DNA of 64,000 bases from CADCVQ01 sp038260305 (lineage in GTDB: Bacteria; Actinomycetota; Thermoleophilia; Solirubrobacterales; Solirubrobacteraceae): positions 1-64,000 of the forward strand of contig JBBSNY010000008.1 of assembly GCA_038260305.1 (NCBI GenBank), given 5' to 3'. Made by a program: the position numbers and the translations under genes. This document shows positions 1 through 10,110 of this stretch, piece after piece; positions within the stretch are counted from its first letter, which is position 1; the number at the start of each line of letters is the position of its first letter. The notes under the pieces are model-generated. The model was not told where the DNA came from. It ran no database searches and worked only from the letters and a program-made list of their open reading frames with translations.

Positions 1-844
1 CGGGCGGCGCGGGCGGCGGGGGCGCGGGCGGCGGGGGCGCGGGCGGCGGGGGCGCGGGCGGGAGCGGAGGCGGGGGCGGCGCGCCGACCAGCACGCTCGC
101 GGCGACGTCGTTGCAGCTCGTCTCGACCGGTGGGTCGTTGGCGTCGCCGCTGTAGGAGGCGATCCAGCGGTACACGCCCGCCGCGGCCGGTTCGAACGCG
201 GCCGACGACACCGGCCCGCCCAACGCGGGGTAGGCGACGTCGAGCGACTGAAACGCGGGCGCGCCGCTGCACAGCGCGTCGTCCGGGCCGTAGGCGCGGA
301 AGTCGATCGTCGCGCCGGAAGACGAGCCCGTCCGCCCGCTGACCGTCGCCGTGTCCGTCAGCGCGCCGGCGCCGAGGACGATGCCCGCCGAGGCGGCGTT
401 TGAGATCGCGGTCGCAGCGACGACGATCTTCAGCGCCTTCGTGTCGCTCTTACCCTCGTTGTCGACGACGCGCAGCGACACCGAGTAGGAGCCCGCGGCG
501 CCGAAGGCGTGCGTGACGACGGAGCTCGAGATCAACGCGTCGTCGCCGAACGTCCATTGCCAGGCGACGACCGTGCCGGCGGGCGCCCCCGGGCGGTCGT
601 CGCTCGAGACGCGCCCGTCGAAGCGGACCGCCACGCCGACCGCGACCTTGCCGCTCGGGCTCGAGCAGTGCACGGGGCACGGGTCGCACGTGAGGCCGGG
701 TGCCGAGCACGTCCAGCGCGCGATCGGCTCCCCGCTCGCCTGGGCGGCCGCGGGGGCGCTCGCGAGCAGGCCGAGCAGCGCGACCGCCGGCGCCAGGACG
801 CGACGCGAACGTCGGCCTGGTGCGTGGGTGGTCCTCGCCGTCAA
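1..844 (-). CDS. Secreted PKD-domain protein, C-terminus cut by window edge
   Basis: Partial gene running off the left edge. Reading leftwards from a TTG codon at 844 (an in-frame TAG lies two codons upstream, so an earlier start is excluded) the product has a signal peptide (RRSRR then a hydrophobic stretch ending ASAPAAAQA), a Cys-rich patch (TCDPCPVHC), a PKD-like domain (WQWTFGDD ... THAFGAAGSYSVSLRVVD) and a second domain (ATIDFRAYGPDDALC ... GVYRWIASYSGDAND), then a Pro-rich linker. The same order occurs in the next gene at 856-2196, so the two are tandem paralogues; the missing C-terminus may hold calcium-binding repeats as there. The start lies 11 bases after that gene's stop, with no clear ribosome site, suggesting coupling. 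Function unknown; likely extracellular or wall-associated. Confidence 0.8.
   Translation of the reverse strand, partial: MTARTTHAPGRRSRRVLAPAVALLGLLASAPAAAQASGEPIARWTCSAPGLTCDPCPVHCSSPSGKVAVGVAVRFDGRVSSDDRPGAPAGTVVAWQWTFGDDALISSSVVTHAFGAAGSYSVSLRVVDNEGKSDTKALKIVVAATAISNAASAGIVLGAGALTDTATVSGRTGSSSGATIDFRAYGPDDALCSGAPAFQSLDVAYPALGGPVSSAAFEPAAAGVYRWIASYSGDANDPPVETSCNDVAASVLVGAPPPPPLPPAPPPPAPPPPAPPPPAPP
11..55. repeat. 15-bp tandem repeat (3 copies) coding a Pro linker
   Basis: Three perfect adjacent copies of a 15-base unit (GGGCGGCGGGGGCGC on the plus strand), with a partial copy before them. On the minus strand each copy encodes Ala-Pro-Pro-Pro-Pro, so the repeat forms the flexible linker of the PKD protein. 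Such units can change copy number by slippage. Confidence 0.85.
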
Positions 845-855
845 CGCCTAGGCGA

Positions 856-2196
856 TCAGGACTGGCGCCGCACGCGCTCGCAGCCGCGCTGCCGGTCGTG
901 CGTGTCGATGCGGGCGGTGTCGTGCCCCGTGCCGCACTCGATCGTGTCGATCGTGTGGTCCGCGGCGCGGATGTGGTCGCCGCCGGAGCCGCCGATGAGC
1001 ACGTCGCGACCCTTGCCGCCGAGCTTCTGATCGTCGAGCAGGTCGTTGCCCTTCGCGCCGTCGATGTGATCGTTGCCGTTCTGTCCGGCAAGACGGTCGG
1101 CGCCGTTGCCGCCGTGGACGTAGTCGTTGCCGTCGCCGCCGAGCACGAGGTCGTCGCCGTTGTTGCCGTACAGGCGATCGTTGCCGGCGCCACCGCGCAC
1201 CTCGTCGTCGCCGCCGCCGCCGCAGATGATGTCGTTGCCGCCGCGACCGTTGATCTTGTCGTCATGGGCAGTGCCGACGATGACGTCGGCGCCCGGCGTG
1301 CCATTGACCGTGTGCTTGGCGTCGGTCATGACGATCGTCGGCTTGCGACCGGCGCACGTGATCGGCGTGTCGACGGCCTCGGTCGACGGCGCCGGTGGCG
1401 AGACGAAGACCGGCGCGGGCGGCGGGGGCGGGGGCGGCGGCGGTGCGCTGACGAGCGTCGATCCGGCGCAGACCGACGGGGCCGGGCCGTTGTTGGCGTC
1501 GTTGCCGTAGGAGACGGTCCAGCGGTACTCGCCGATCTGCGTCGGCGTGAAGGCGCCCGAGCTGACCGTGGCGCCGTCGCCGAGCGGGTAGCGCACGCCG
1601 AGATTCTGGTACACGGGAGTGCCCGCGCAGAGCGCGTCGTTGGGGCCGTAGAGGCGGAAGTCGATCGTCGCGTTCGAGGTCGCGCCTTCGCGCCCGATGA
1701 CCCGCGCACCGTCGCTCAGCGTCCCGGCGCCGAGCACGATGCTCGGCGACGCCGTCGCGAAGAGCCGCGCGCCGACGACGATCGTGAACGCGCTCGCGCC
1801 CGTGGCACCGGTGTCGTCGGTCACCGTCAGCGTCACCTGATAGGTCCCCGGATCGCCGAACCCGTGTCCGGTCGTCGGCGTCGAGCTCGAGGCGCTGTTG
1901 CCGGGGGAGAACACCCACGCGTACTTCGAGATCTTCGACGCCGGCGGCGAGAAGCTCGACGCCGAGCCATCGAACGCTACGAGCGCGCTCTTCGAGGCGT
2001 ACCCGCTCGGATCCGGGCAGCGCGTCGCGCTGGCCGGGCAGGGAACGCAGCCGAGCGAGGACGGCCCAGTGCAGGACGGCCGGGCGACGGGGTCGGCGGC
2101 CGCGGCGGTCGCGGGCGCGAGCGCGGCCACGAGCACCCCGAGCGACAGCCCCGCCACCGACAGGCGCCGCCTCAACGATCTGGTCACAATCGACAT
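856..2196 (-). CDS. Secreted PKD protein with RTX-type calcium-binding repeats
   Basis: A 446-residue secreted protein. The start at 2196 is chosen because GGGGGAGG lies 8 bases upstream; an in-frame ATG at 2214 lies within that site. Order: signal peptide (SLRRRLSVAG then a hydrophobic core ending ATAAAADP), a Cys-containing patch, a PKD-like domain (YAWVFSPG ... GHGFGDPGTYQVTLTVTDD), a domain with ATIDFRLYGPNDALC ... GEYRWTVSYGNDAN, a nine-Pro linker, then about eight glycine/aspartate nonapeptides (GGNDIICGG, GGAGNDRLYG, GGDGNDYVHG) typical of RTX/hemolysin-type calcium binding. It ends with DTHDRQRGCERV, a tail common after such repeats in actinobacteria. It probably folds outside the cell on binding calcium. 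No enzymatic domain is visible. Paralogue of the gene at 1-844. Confidence 0.88.
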   Translation of the reverse strand: MSIVTRSLRRRLSVAGLSLGVLVAALAPATAAAADPVARPSCTGPSSLGCVPCPASATRCPDPSGYASKSALVAFDGSASSFSPPASKISKYAWVFSPGNSASSSTPTTGHGFGDPGTYQVTLTVTDDTGATGASAFTIVVGARLFATASPSIVLGAGTLSDGARVIGREGATSNATIDFRLYGPNDALCAGTPVYQNLGVRYPLGDGATVSSGAFTPTQIGEYRWTVSYGNDANNGPAPSVCAGSTLVSAPPPPPPPPPAPVFVSPPAPSTEAVDTPITCAGRKPTIVMTDAKHTVNGTPGADVIVGTAHDDKINGRGGNDIICGGGGDDEVRGGAGNDRLYGNNGDDLVLGGDGNDYVHGGNGADRLAGQNGNDHIDGAKGNDLLDDQKLGGKGRDVLIGGSGGDHIRAADHTIDTIECGTGHDTARIDTHDRQRGCERVRRQS

Positions 2197-2271
2197 CTCG
2201 TTTGCCTCCCCCATCCGTGTGCCACATTCGACCTCTGCCGCCGACGTCCCCCTTCCCTGGGTCGCCGGTCG

Positions 2272-3177
2272 CTACGTTCGCACAGTTTCCGCCGTCAATG
2301 GGAACGACACGCCGGTAAGCCGTTCGGAGCGCTCCCACAGCCGGGCTGCGATTTCGGTGTCGGCCGCCGCGACGCTGCGCCCGGCCGCCTTCGGATGGCC
2401 GCGGACCTCCTGCCAGCCGCCCGGGCCGGTGTAGCTCGCCCCCGGCAGGTTGGCCTGCGTCGCGGCGTACAGCGTCGGCAGCGCGCCCATCTCGTCGCTC
2501 TGCGCGATGACGCGATTGCCGACGGCCATCACGAGGCGGTCGATCCGATGCGACGAGTGGCCCTGCAGGCCGGTCGACGACCAGCCCGGGTGCGCGGCGT
2601 GCGCGCTGACCGGCGAGCCGACCGCCTCCAGGCGTCGCTGGAGCTCGAGCGTGAAGAGCAGGTTCGCGAGCTTGGACTGGCAGTACGCGGGCCAGCGGCT
2701 GTAGTCGTGCTCGGAGTTCAGGTCGTCGAGGTCGAGCTTCCCGCCCCGGTGCGCGGAGGAGGCGACGGTCACGACGCGGTCGGTGACGTGCGCGAGCAGG
2801 AGGTTCGTCAGCGCGAACGGGCCGAGGTGGTTCGTGCCGATCTGCATCTCGAAGCCGTCCGCCGTCTCGCGCCTGTCGATCGCCATGACGCCGGCGTTGT
2901 TGACGAGCACGTCGAGGGCACCGCTCCAGGCGGCCGCGAACGCGCGCACCGACGCGAGGTCCGCGAGATCCAGGCGGCGCACCTCCGTGTTGCCGGGCAT
3001 CGTCGCCGCCGCCGCCTCGCCGCGAGCGAGGTCGCGGACGGCGAGCACGACGTGCGCGCCGGCGCGCGCGAGCTCACGGGCGGTGACGGCGCCGAGCCCG
3101 CTGTTGGCGCCGGTGACGACGACCGTACGGCCGCTGTAATCGGGCAGGTCGGCTGCGGTCCAGCGGGTGGCGCTCAT
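2272..3177 (-). CDS. Short-chain dehydrogenase/reductase (SDR)
   Basis: NAD(P)-dependent oxidoreductase of the classical SDR family, retinol-dehydrogenase/WWOX-like branch. Visible motifs (numbered from a GTG three codons upstream of the chosen start) are the cofactor loop TGANSGLG (25-32), NNAGVM (96-101), the catalytic Ser 143/144 (VASSAHRGG) and YCQSK (Tyr168, Lys172). An R-D pair after the second strand (VRDLARG) favours NADP. The ATG at 3177 is preferred over GTG 3186 because TAGCGT lies 7 bases upstream of it, a leaderless-promoter arrangement; this gives 301 residues. It stands alone between the PKD genes and csoR. Substrate cannot be told. Confidence 0.9.
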   Translation of the reverse strand: MSATRWTAADLPDYSGRTVVVTGANSGLGAVTARELARAGAHVVLAVRDLARGEAAAATMPGNTEVRRLDLADLASVRAFAAAWSGALDVLVNNAGVMAIDRRETADGFEMQIGTNHLGPFALTNLLLAHVTDRVVTVASSAHRGGKLDLDDLNSEHDYSRWPAYCQSKLANLLFTLELQRRLEAVGSPVSAHAAHPGWSSTGLQGHSSHRIDRLVMAVGNRVIAQSDEMGALPTLYAATQANLPGASYTGPGGWQEVRGHPKAAGRSVAAADTEIAARLWERSERLTGVSFPLTAETVRT

Positions 3178-3184
3178 GCCCGTC

Positions 3185-3190
3185 ACGCTA
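3185..3190 (-). promoter_or_regulatory. -10 hexamer TAGCGT, leaderless promoter of the SDR gene
   Basis: On the minus strand TAGCGT is followed by 7 bases and then the ATG at 3177. Transcription from this -10 would start at or next to the start codon. No -35 is recognisable. Confidence 0.5.
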
Positions 3191-3249
3191 CCCGCCCGGC
3201 GGCGAAGGGTTCGGCGACGTGCCCGGCGACGAGGCCGGTTGCCGGCGCT

Positions 3250-3558
3250 TCAGCCGCGCTTGACGAGCCGGCCGACGGCGGCCATGAGCTCGTCGGTGCG
3301 GTCGGACTGGAGCTGACCGGCCTCGGGCAGCACGCACGAGCGCGCGTGGCCGTCGAGCAGGCCGAGGGCGACCTTCTCGAGCGCGGCCTGGATCGCGGAG
3401 ATCTGGGTCAGGACGTCGATGCAGTAGCGATCGTCCTCGACCATCCGCTCGACGCCGCGGACCTGGCCCTCGATCCGGCGCAGGCGCGCGAGGAGTTGCG
3501 GCTTGCTCGCGGTGTAGCCGCGACCGGGCGGCGGGGGTGTGGGCTGCGCGGCGGCCAT
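3250..3558 (-). CDS. csoR: Copper-sensing repressor, CsoR/DUF156 family
   Basis: 102 residues, the usual CsoR size, all helical with no classical HTH. Cys46, His71 and Cys75 have exactly the spacing (25 and 4) of the Cu(I) ligands Cys36, His61 and Cys65 of the Mycobacterium CsoR, so copper rather than nickel or formaldehyde sensing is expected. Family knowledge: apo-CsoR binds a G/C-rich operator and is released by Cu(I). It is divergent from the copZ-copA operon with a CCCCATGGGG palindrome between them, which supports direct control of that operon and of itself. The start is set by TACGAT six bases upstream of the ATG (leaderless). The N-terminal 15 residues are Pro-rich and probably disordered. 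Confidence 0.94.
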   Translation of the reverse strand: MAAAQPTPPPPGRGYTASKPQLLARLRRIEGQVRGVERMVEDDRYCIDVLTQISAIQAALEKVALGLLDGHARSCVLPEAGQLQSDRTDELMAAVGRLVKRG

Positions 3559-3564
3559 GGCAGG

Positions 3565-3570
3565 ATCGTA
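3565..3570 (-). promoter_or_regulatory. -10 hexamer TACGAT, leaderless csoR promoter
   Basis: TACGAT on the minus strand is followed by CCTGCC and the csoR ATG, so the transcript should begin at the start codon. It lies 4 bases from the CsoR-like operator, consistent with autoregulation. Confidence 0.55.
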
Positions 3571-3573
3571 CTG

Positions 3574-3588
3574 TACCCCATGGGGGTA
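3574..3588. promoter_or_regulatory. Probable CsoR operator
   Basis: TACCCCATGGGGGTA lies in the csoR/copZ divergent region. It is a near-palindrome of runs of C and G flanked by TA, the type of G-tract inverted repeat bound by CsoR proteins. It touches the copZ -10 (TATACT, 3587-3592) and sits beside the csoR -10 (3565-3570), so one bound tetramer could block both. A second, weaker C-run (ATACCCCCTAT, 3609-3619) lies in the copZ leader. Confidence 0.7.
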
Positions 3589-3592
3589 TACT
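3587..3592 (+). promoter_or_regulatory. -10 hexamer TATACT for the copZ-copA operon
   Basis: TATACT differs from TATAAT at one base. It predicts a transcript start near 3599 and a leader of about 45 bases that contains AAGGAG (3629-3634) before the copZ ATG. This contrasts with the leaderless csoR side. Confidence 0.55.
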
Positions 3593-3643
3593 CCGCCCCA
3601 CGAGTCGCATACCCCCTATCCGTATCGCAAGGAGCTGCCGCTG

Positions 3644-3850
3644 ATGTCCGACGCAGATCGCAACTACACCGTGACCGGCATGACGTGCGGGCATTGCAAG
3701 AAGTCCGTGCTCAACGAGGTCCTGCAGGTCGAGGGCGTCGCGGCCGCTGACGTCGACCTCGAGGCCGGCACGCTGACCGTGCGCGGCGGCACGTTCGACG
3801 ATGCCGCGATCGTCAAGGCCGTCGACGAGGCGGGCTACGCCGTCGTATGA
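3644..3850 (+). CDS. copZ: Copper chaperone, HMA domain (CopZ-like)
   Basis: A 68-residue single heavy-metal-associated domain. The GMTCGHC motif puts Cu(I) ligands at Cys15 and Cys18, followed by a typical ferredoxin-like HMA pattern ending EAGYAVV. The frame is open further upstream, but ATG 3644 is the real start: AAGGAG lies 9 bases before it, and everything upstream is promoter and operator. Its last four bases (ATGA) overlap the next start. It is expected to carry Cu(I) in the cytosol to CopA, encoded two genes on, and is controlled by CsoR. Confidence 0.93.
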   Translation: MSDADRNYTVTGMTCGHCKKSVLNEVLQVEGVAAADVDLEAGTLTVRGGTFDDAAIVKAVDEAGYAVV

Positions 3851-4712
3851 CCGTGAGCCCCGGGGCGCGCATCGCGGTGTTCGTCGCTCTGCTCGCCGTG
3901 GTCTTCGCCGGCGCCGCCCTCGCGGGTGGCGTCTTCCATCCCGGCGGCCAGGCTGACGACGCCGCGGGCGGCCACGCGTCGGCCGCGAGCGGCGCGCACG
4001 AGCATGGCGGCGAGACGACGGCGGGTGCGGCGCAGGGCACCGCGACCCCTGCCGGCCTCGCATCCTCCGACGGCGTCTACCGCCTCGTCTCCGACGCCAC
4101 CCGCTTCGAAGCCGACCGCACCGCCCCGCTGAGCTTCCGCATCGTCGACTCCCACGGCGCCACCGAGCGCGCCTTCGAGAACGAGCAGGCGCGCCGCATG
4201 CACCTCATCGTCGTTCGCCGCGACCTGCGCCGCTACCAGCACCTGTACCCGATCCAGCAGCCCGACGGCGGCTGGACGGTCGACCTGACGCTCCCGGACG
4301 CGGGCGTGTACCGCGCCTACGCGGACTTCCGCGCCGCCGGCGCGCAGCACACGCTCGGCATCGACCTCTTCGCTCCCGGCAACTTCGCCCCGCTCCCGCT
4401 GCCCAAGCCCGCCGATGCGGCGACGATCGACGGCTACGAGGTGACGCTGCACGAGCACCCCGGCGAGATCGGGTTCACCGTGCGCAGGGGCAAGGACATC
4501 GTCACCGACCTGCAGCCCTACCTCGGCGCCCGCGGGCACCTCGTCATCCTGCGCGAGGGCGACCTCGCCTACGAGCACGTCCACCCGCTCTCAAACGCTC
4601 CGTCGGACCTTGCCTTCCAGGTCGGCGACGCGACGCCCGGCACGTACCGCATGTTCCTGCAATTCCGCCACGGCGCGCGCGTCCACACCGCCGCCTTCAC
4701 CCACACCGTCTC

Positions 4713-4716
<4 letters not shown>
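3847..4716 (+). CDS. Membrane-anchored, His-rich periplasmic protein of copper operon
   Basis: 289 residues. One N-terminal transmembrane/signal segment (IAVFVALLAVVFAGAALAGG) is followed by a low-complexity stretch rich in His, Gly and Ala (HASAASGAHEHGGE). The rest is beta-rich and contains two related motifs, MHLIVVRRDLRRYQHLYP and HLVILREGDLAYEHVHP, which look like an internal duplication with conserved His residues that could bind copper. It overlaps copZ and copA by ATGA junctions at both ends, so the three are co-translated. Extracytoplasmic copper binding is inferred from context and His content; no named family is certain. Confidence 0.85.
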
Positions 4717-6978
<2,262 letters not shown>

Positions 6979-6986
<8 letters not shown>

Positions 6987-7764
6987 TCAACTGCGCCCCC
7001 GCGGGCGGCCGATCGGCATACTGCCCGGCGTGCGTCGCAGGCTCATGTTCTCGGGGGGGCTGCTTGCCGTGGTCGTGATCGCGATCGTGATCGCGTCCTC
7101 CGGCGGCTCGGACAAGGCTCCGACGGCCGCTGCCGACGCCTCGTCCGCGCTGATCCCCCGCGCCTCGAACGATCTGACGGCGACGCCCAACCGCCGCGCG
7201 CAGGTCGTCGACCCCGTCGCCGGCGAGTCCGCGGCCGATGCCGCACTGCCGACCGAGAGCCCAGGCGACGCGGCCCCGCAGCCGACCGCGGCGGCGTCGT
7301 CGACGTCCGACGTGAAGCTGCGCCGCGGCAACGGCCCGACCGACGACGCCGCGATCAGCGACGCCGAGGTCCTGAAGAACGGCATCGCGCTGCCGCCGAT
7401 CCAGGCGCCGAGCGCGGTGCGCTCGATCATCGAGGCCGGCAACTACATCGCCCGCACCCCGTACCTGTGGGGCGGCGGCCACGGCAAGTGGATCGACACG
7501 GGCTATGACTGCTCGGGCTCGATCTCCTACGCGCTCGCCCGTGCGGGGCTGCTGAGCACACCGCTGGACTCCGGCCGCCTCATGGGCTGGGGCAAGCCGG
7601 GCGCCGGCAAATGGGTGACCATCTACGCGAATTCCGGTCACGTCTACATGGTCGTCGCCGGCGTGCGCTTTGACACCTCCGGAACGCGCGCCAACGGCTC
7701 GCGCTGGCAGTCGTCGATGCGGCCCGGCGGCGGCTTCGTCGCGCGCCACCCCGCCGGCCTGTAG
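6979..7764 (+). CDS. NlpC/P60-like cell-wall hydrolase, membrane anchored
   Basis: 261 residues. An N-terminal membrane segment (LMFSGGLLAVVVIAIVIASS) is followed by about 100 low-complexity Ala/Pro/Thr residues, then a C-terminal domain starting AVRSIIEAGNYIARTPYLWGGG. DCSGS places the catalytic Cys at 178 and SGHVYMVV the catalytic His at 221, as in NlpC/P60 peptidases that cleave peptidoglycan stem peptides. It overlaps copA by 8 bases, so it is probably translated with the copper operon. A wall hydrolase tied to copper export is unexpected; it may simply use read-through. The next gene has its own promoter. Confidence 0.85.
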
Positions 7765-7792
7765 CGCCGGCCGACAGCGAGCAATCGGCGAC

Positions 7793-7798
7793 TACAAT
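7793..7798 (+). promoter_or_regulatory. -10 TACAAT, leaderless STAS-gene promoter
   Basis: TACAAT sits 7 bases before the ATG at 7806, with CCGACA (7771-7776) 16 bases upstream as a fair -35. It also forms the loop of a 6-bp inverted repeat (CGGCGA / TCGCCG, 7786-7803). Confidence 0.6.
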
Positions 7799-7805
7799 CG
7801 CCGCC

Positions 7806-8138
7806 ATGTCGATTCCGTCCTTCGGGATCCAGGTCGTGCGCAACGGCGCATCCACCCGCATCGCTCCGGCGGGCGAGCTGGACATCGCCACGACGCCGGC
7901 GCTCGAGCAGGCGATCGCCGCGGCGACGGGTGAGCCGGGCGCGGCGCTCGTGCTCGACCTGCGCGAACTGACGTTCATGGACTCGACCGGGCTGCGCACG
8001 CTCGCGCAGTGCAACGCCCGCGCCGAGGACGAGGGCTTCACGCTGTCGATCGTGCGCGGCTCGAAGCAGATCGAGCGCGTGCTCGAGATCTCCGGTCTCG
8101 GCGCGCTGCTGCCGCTCGTCGACGCGCCGCCCGACTGA
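7806..8138 (+). CDS. STAS-domain anti-sigma factor antagonist
   Basis: 110 residues, a single SpoIIAA/RsbV-like STAS domain. The pattern PAGELDIATTPALEQAI ... VLDLRELTFMDSTGLRTL is diagnostic, and Ser60 in MDSTGL is the expected phosphorylation site. Family knowledge: the unphosphorylated form binds an anti-sigma kinase (RsbW/SpoIIAB type) and frees a sigma factor. No kinase or sigma gene is adjacent, so the partner is elsewhere. It is a stand-alone gene with a leaderless promoter. Confidence 0.92.
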   Translation: MSIPSFGIQVVRNGASTRIAPAGELDIATTPALEQAIAAATGEPGAALVLDLRELTFMDSTGLRTLAQCNARAEDEGFTLSIVRGSKQIERVLEISGLGALLPLVDAPPD

Positions 8139-8179
8139 CGAACGGCGGGCGGTCGGAGTCGGCGAACGCCCTCACCGAG

Positions 8180-9154
8180 TCAGCGCGAAAACGACTTCAG
8201 CTTGCTTTTGAACGTCGCGTAGACGGGACGTACCGATCCGTCGGAGTTGACGAGACCGGCGTCGAAGAGGCAGTGCGATCCGCAGCCCGGGCCGTTCTCG
8301 ATGCCGAACCAGTTGTAGGCGTAGACGCGCTCGACGCCCTGCCTGCGGTAGCGCGTGGCGTAGGTGAACATGTTCCTGATCCGCGACGCCTGGCGCGTCA
8401 GGCTGAAGTGAAACGCGCCGCCGAAGCTCGCCAGCGCGCCCGTCTCGGTGAACCAGAAACGCGTGCGCTTGTTGTACTTGCGCACGGCCTTGATGATCTT
8501 GGCCGTGCCGGTCGAGCGGTTGCGGTTGACGTCGGAGTAGTCATGGATCCCGACGACCTTCAGGCGCTTGCGCCAGGTCGCCGACAGGCGCTTGTAGAAG
8601 CTCGCGATGTAGCGGTCGGCGCCCGCCTGGTCGAGGATGTCGAGGCCGACGACGTTGCACGACGAGCAGCGCTTGTGGACCGCCTTGTACATCTCCTTGA
8701 AGTAGGAGACGGCGCTGCCGACGTGGTTCCACGTCTCCTGGGTCTTGTGGTTGACCTCGTTCCAGGCGCCGAAGTCCCTGACGCCGAGCTTGCGGAACTC
8801 CACCACGATCTTGGCGACGTTGCGGCGATAGGTCGACGTCGAGACGAGCGGGCCGCGCTTGGAGCGCAGGTCGCTCGTCGAGATGTGCAGCAGGGTCGAG
8901 ACATGCGCCGCGCGGGCCGCCGTCACGAACTCGCGCGCCTTCGCGAGCGCGGTCGGGCTCTGCATGACGTTGGCGGGCACGAAGTAACGCGTGCGCCTGA
9001 TATGCAGCGCGCGGAACGCCGGGGAGGAGAACATCGCCGGGCTCTCGTCGGCGATGCCCACCCGGATCGGGCTCTTGGCCGCCGCGCCGGACGTCACGAC
9101 GAGGGCGCAGGCGGCCGAGAGGAGGAGGCTGCAGAGGACGGGCTTGGGGTTCAC
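8180..9154 (-). CDS. Secreted clan-A glycosidase-like protein
   Basis: 324 residues from a GTG at 9154. That start is preferred over ATG 9184 because it gives a classical signal peptide (NPKPVLCSLLLSAACALVV ... GAAAKS) and has GAAAGG-like purines (AAAGG) about 9 bases upstream. The body looks like a TIM barrel. Glu133 in GAWNEVNH fits the acid/base and Glu237 in FWFTETG fits the nucleophile of clan GH-A (GH39/GH5-like) enzymes. Cys pairs (CSSC, CGSHC) may form disulfides. The start of the hydrolase-like domain refers to changes in pose between VGIADESPAMF and RYFVP. Substrate is unknown. A second protein of the same general type is at 33622-34722. Confidence 0.8.
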   Translation of the reverse strand: MNPKPVLCSLLLSAACALVVTSGAAAKSPIRVGIADESPAMFSSPAFRALHIRRTRYFVPANVMQSPTALAKAREFVTAARAAHVSTLLHISTSDLRSKRGPLVSTSTYRRNVAKIVVEFRKLGVRDFGAWNEVNHKTQETWNHVGSAVSYFKEMYKAVHKRCSSCNVVGLDILDQAGADRYIASFYKRLSATWRKRLKVVGIHDYSDVNRNRSTGTAKIIKAVRKYNKRTRFWFTETGALASFGGAFHFSLTRQASRIRNMFTYATRYRRQGVERVYAYNWFGIENGPGCGSHCLFDAGLVNSDGSVRPVYATFKSKLKSFSR

Positions 9155-9282
9155 GAGGTGGGGCCTTTCGAATCGTTCGCTCATGGCGACAACCCATGTA
9201 GCTACCCGAACGATGCCCTTCTGCTCGTGAGAACGCCGTGAGAGACGAACATCAGCCGCTCGCGAGGGGCGGCTCGAGGGAT

Positions 9283-9288
9283 TAGGAT
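9283..9288 (+). promoter_or_regulatory. -10 TAGGAT, leaderless tyrosinase promoter
   Basis: TAGGAT is followed by CGCCTC and then the ATG at 9295. No ribosome site precedes the start. Confidence 0.55.
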
Positions 9289-9294
9289 CGCCTC

Positions 9295-10110
9295 ATGGCC
9301 ACCCCCGCCGCCCTCGCGACGACGCGCATTCGCTTCCGCCGCGACGCGGCACGGCTCACGCCGGGCCAGGCCCGCGACGTGCGCGCCGCCTACGCCGGGA
9401 TGCTGGCGCTGCGCGACGCCGACGAGCGCAGCTACGGCCACTTCGCCGGGCTGCACGGCCTGCCGCTGCCGTTCGAATGCCAGCATGGCACGCCGCTGTT
9501 CCTGCCGTGGCACCGGGCGTTCTTGTACTCGTTCGAGCGCGCGATGCGCGATCGCGTCCCCGACGCGACGCTGCCGTGGTGGAACTGGGCCACGCCCGAT
9601 CCCGAAGTCGGCAGCATCCCGAGCCTGTATGCCGAGGCGAAGTCCGCGGACGGCGCGAACCCGCTGTTCTCGGTGCCGGTGTCCGAGCAGGCGCTGCAGG
9701 AGGGCGTGGCGAGCGGCCGGCCGGCCCCGGGCAGCTCGACGATCCGCGACCCGGGCGTCGGCGGACGGCAGCTGCCCCGCGACACGGAGGTGGCGCAGCT
9801 CATCGAGATCCGCGACTTCCAGAGCTTCAACGACGCGCTCGAGGAGCTTCACGGTCAGGTCCACGTCTGGACCGGCGGGCACATGGGCGCGATCCCATGG
9901 TCGGGCTTTGACCCGGTCTTCTGGGCGCATCACTCGATGGTCGACCGCCTCTGGCGCCTGTGGCAGATGCGCCACGGAACGCCCGGTCCGCCGCAGGAGA
10001 TCTGGAATCAGGCGCTGCCACCGTTTCCGATGACCGTCTCGCAGACGCTCGACGTGACGCTGCTCGGCTACGACTACGCGAGCTCGACCGCATCGCAGGC
10101 GATCGGCTGA
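9295..10110 (+). CDS. Tyrosinase-family type-3 copper oxidase
   Basis: 271 residues, the length of compact bacterial tyrosinases. The CuA site is His49 (or His54), His64 (CQHGTPLFLPW) and His73 (PWHRAF), with the usual 9-residue step between the last two. The CuB site is His186 and His190 (ELHGQVHVW) and His212/213 (DPVFWAHHSMVDRLW), matching the spacing of Streptomyces tyrosinase. It would oxidise phenols to quinones. There is no signal peptide, so export would need a partner or it acts inside. Its stop overlaps the start of the next gene (TGATG), pointing to coupled synthesis. The copper operon lies 2.3 kb upstream. Confidence 0.93.
   Translation: MATPAALATTRIRFRRDAARLTPGQARDVRAAYAGMLALRDADERSYGHFAGLHGLPLPFECQHGTPLFLPWHRAFLYSFERAMRDRVPDATLPWWNWATPDPEVGSIPSLYAEAKSADGANPLFSVPVSEQALQEGVASGRPAPGSSTIRDPGVGGRQLPRDTEVAQLIEIRDFQSFNDALEELHGQVHVWTGGHMGAIPWSGFDPVFWAHHSMVDRLWRLWQMRHGTPGPPQEIWNQALPPFPMTVSQTLDVTLLGYDYASSTASQAIG

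Noticed and set aside
1..60. GC-rich tandem repeats that could be read as a repeat array of the CRISPR kind
   Set aside because: Units are contiguous, 15 bases long, without spacers and encode a Pro linker.
700..3750. A 1016-codon open frame on the plus strand, and similar long frames such as 4610-7078 and 11396-13051
   Set aside because: They are antisense or frame-shifted to genes with clear motifs. Their translations are runs of Arg, Ala and Asp without domains, as expected for open frames in very GC-rich DNA.
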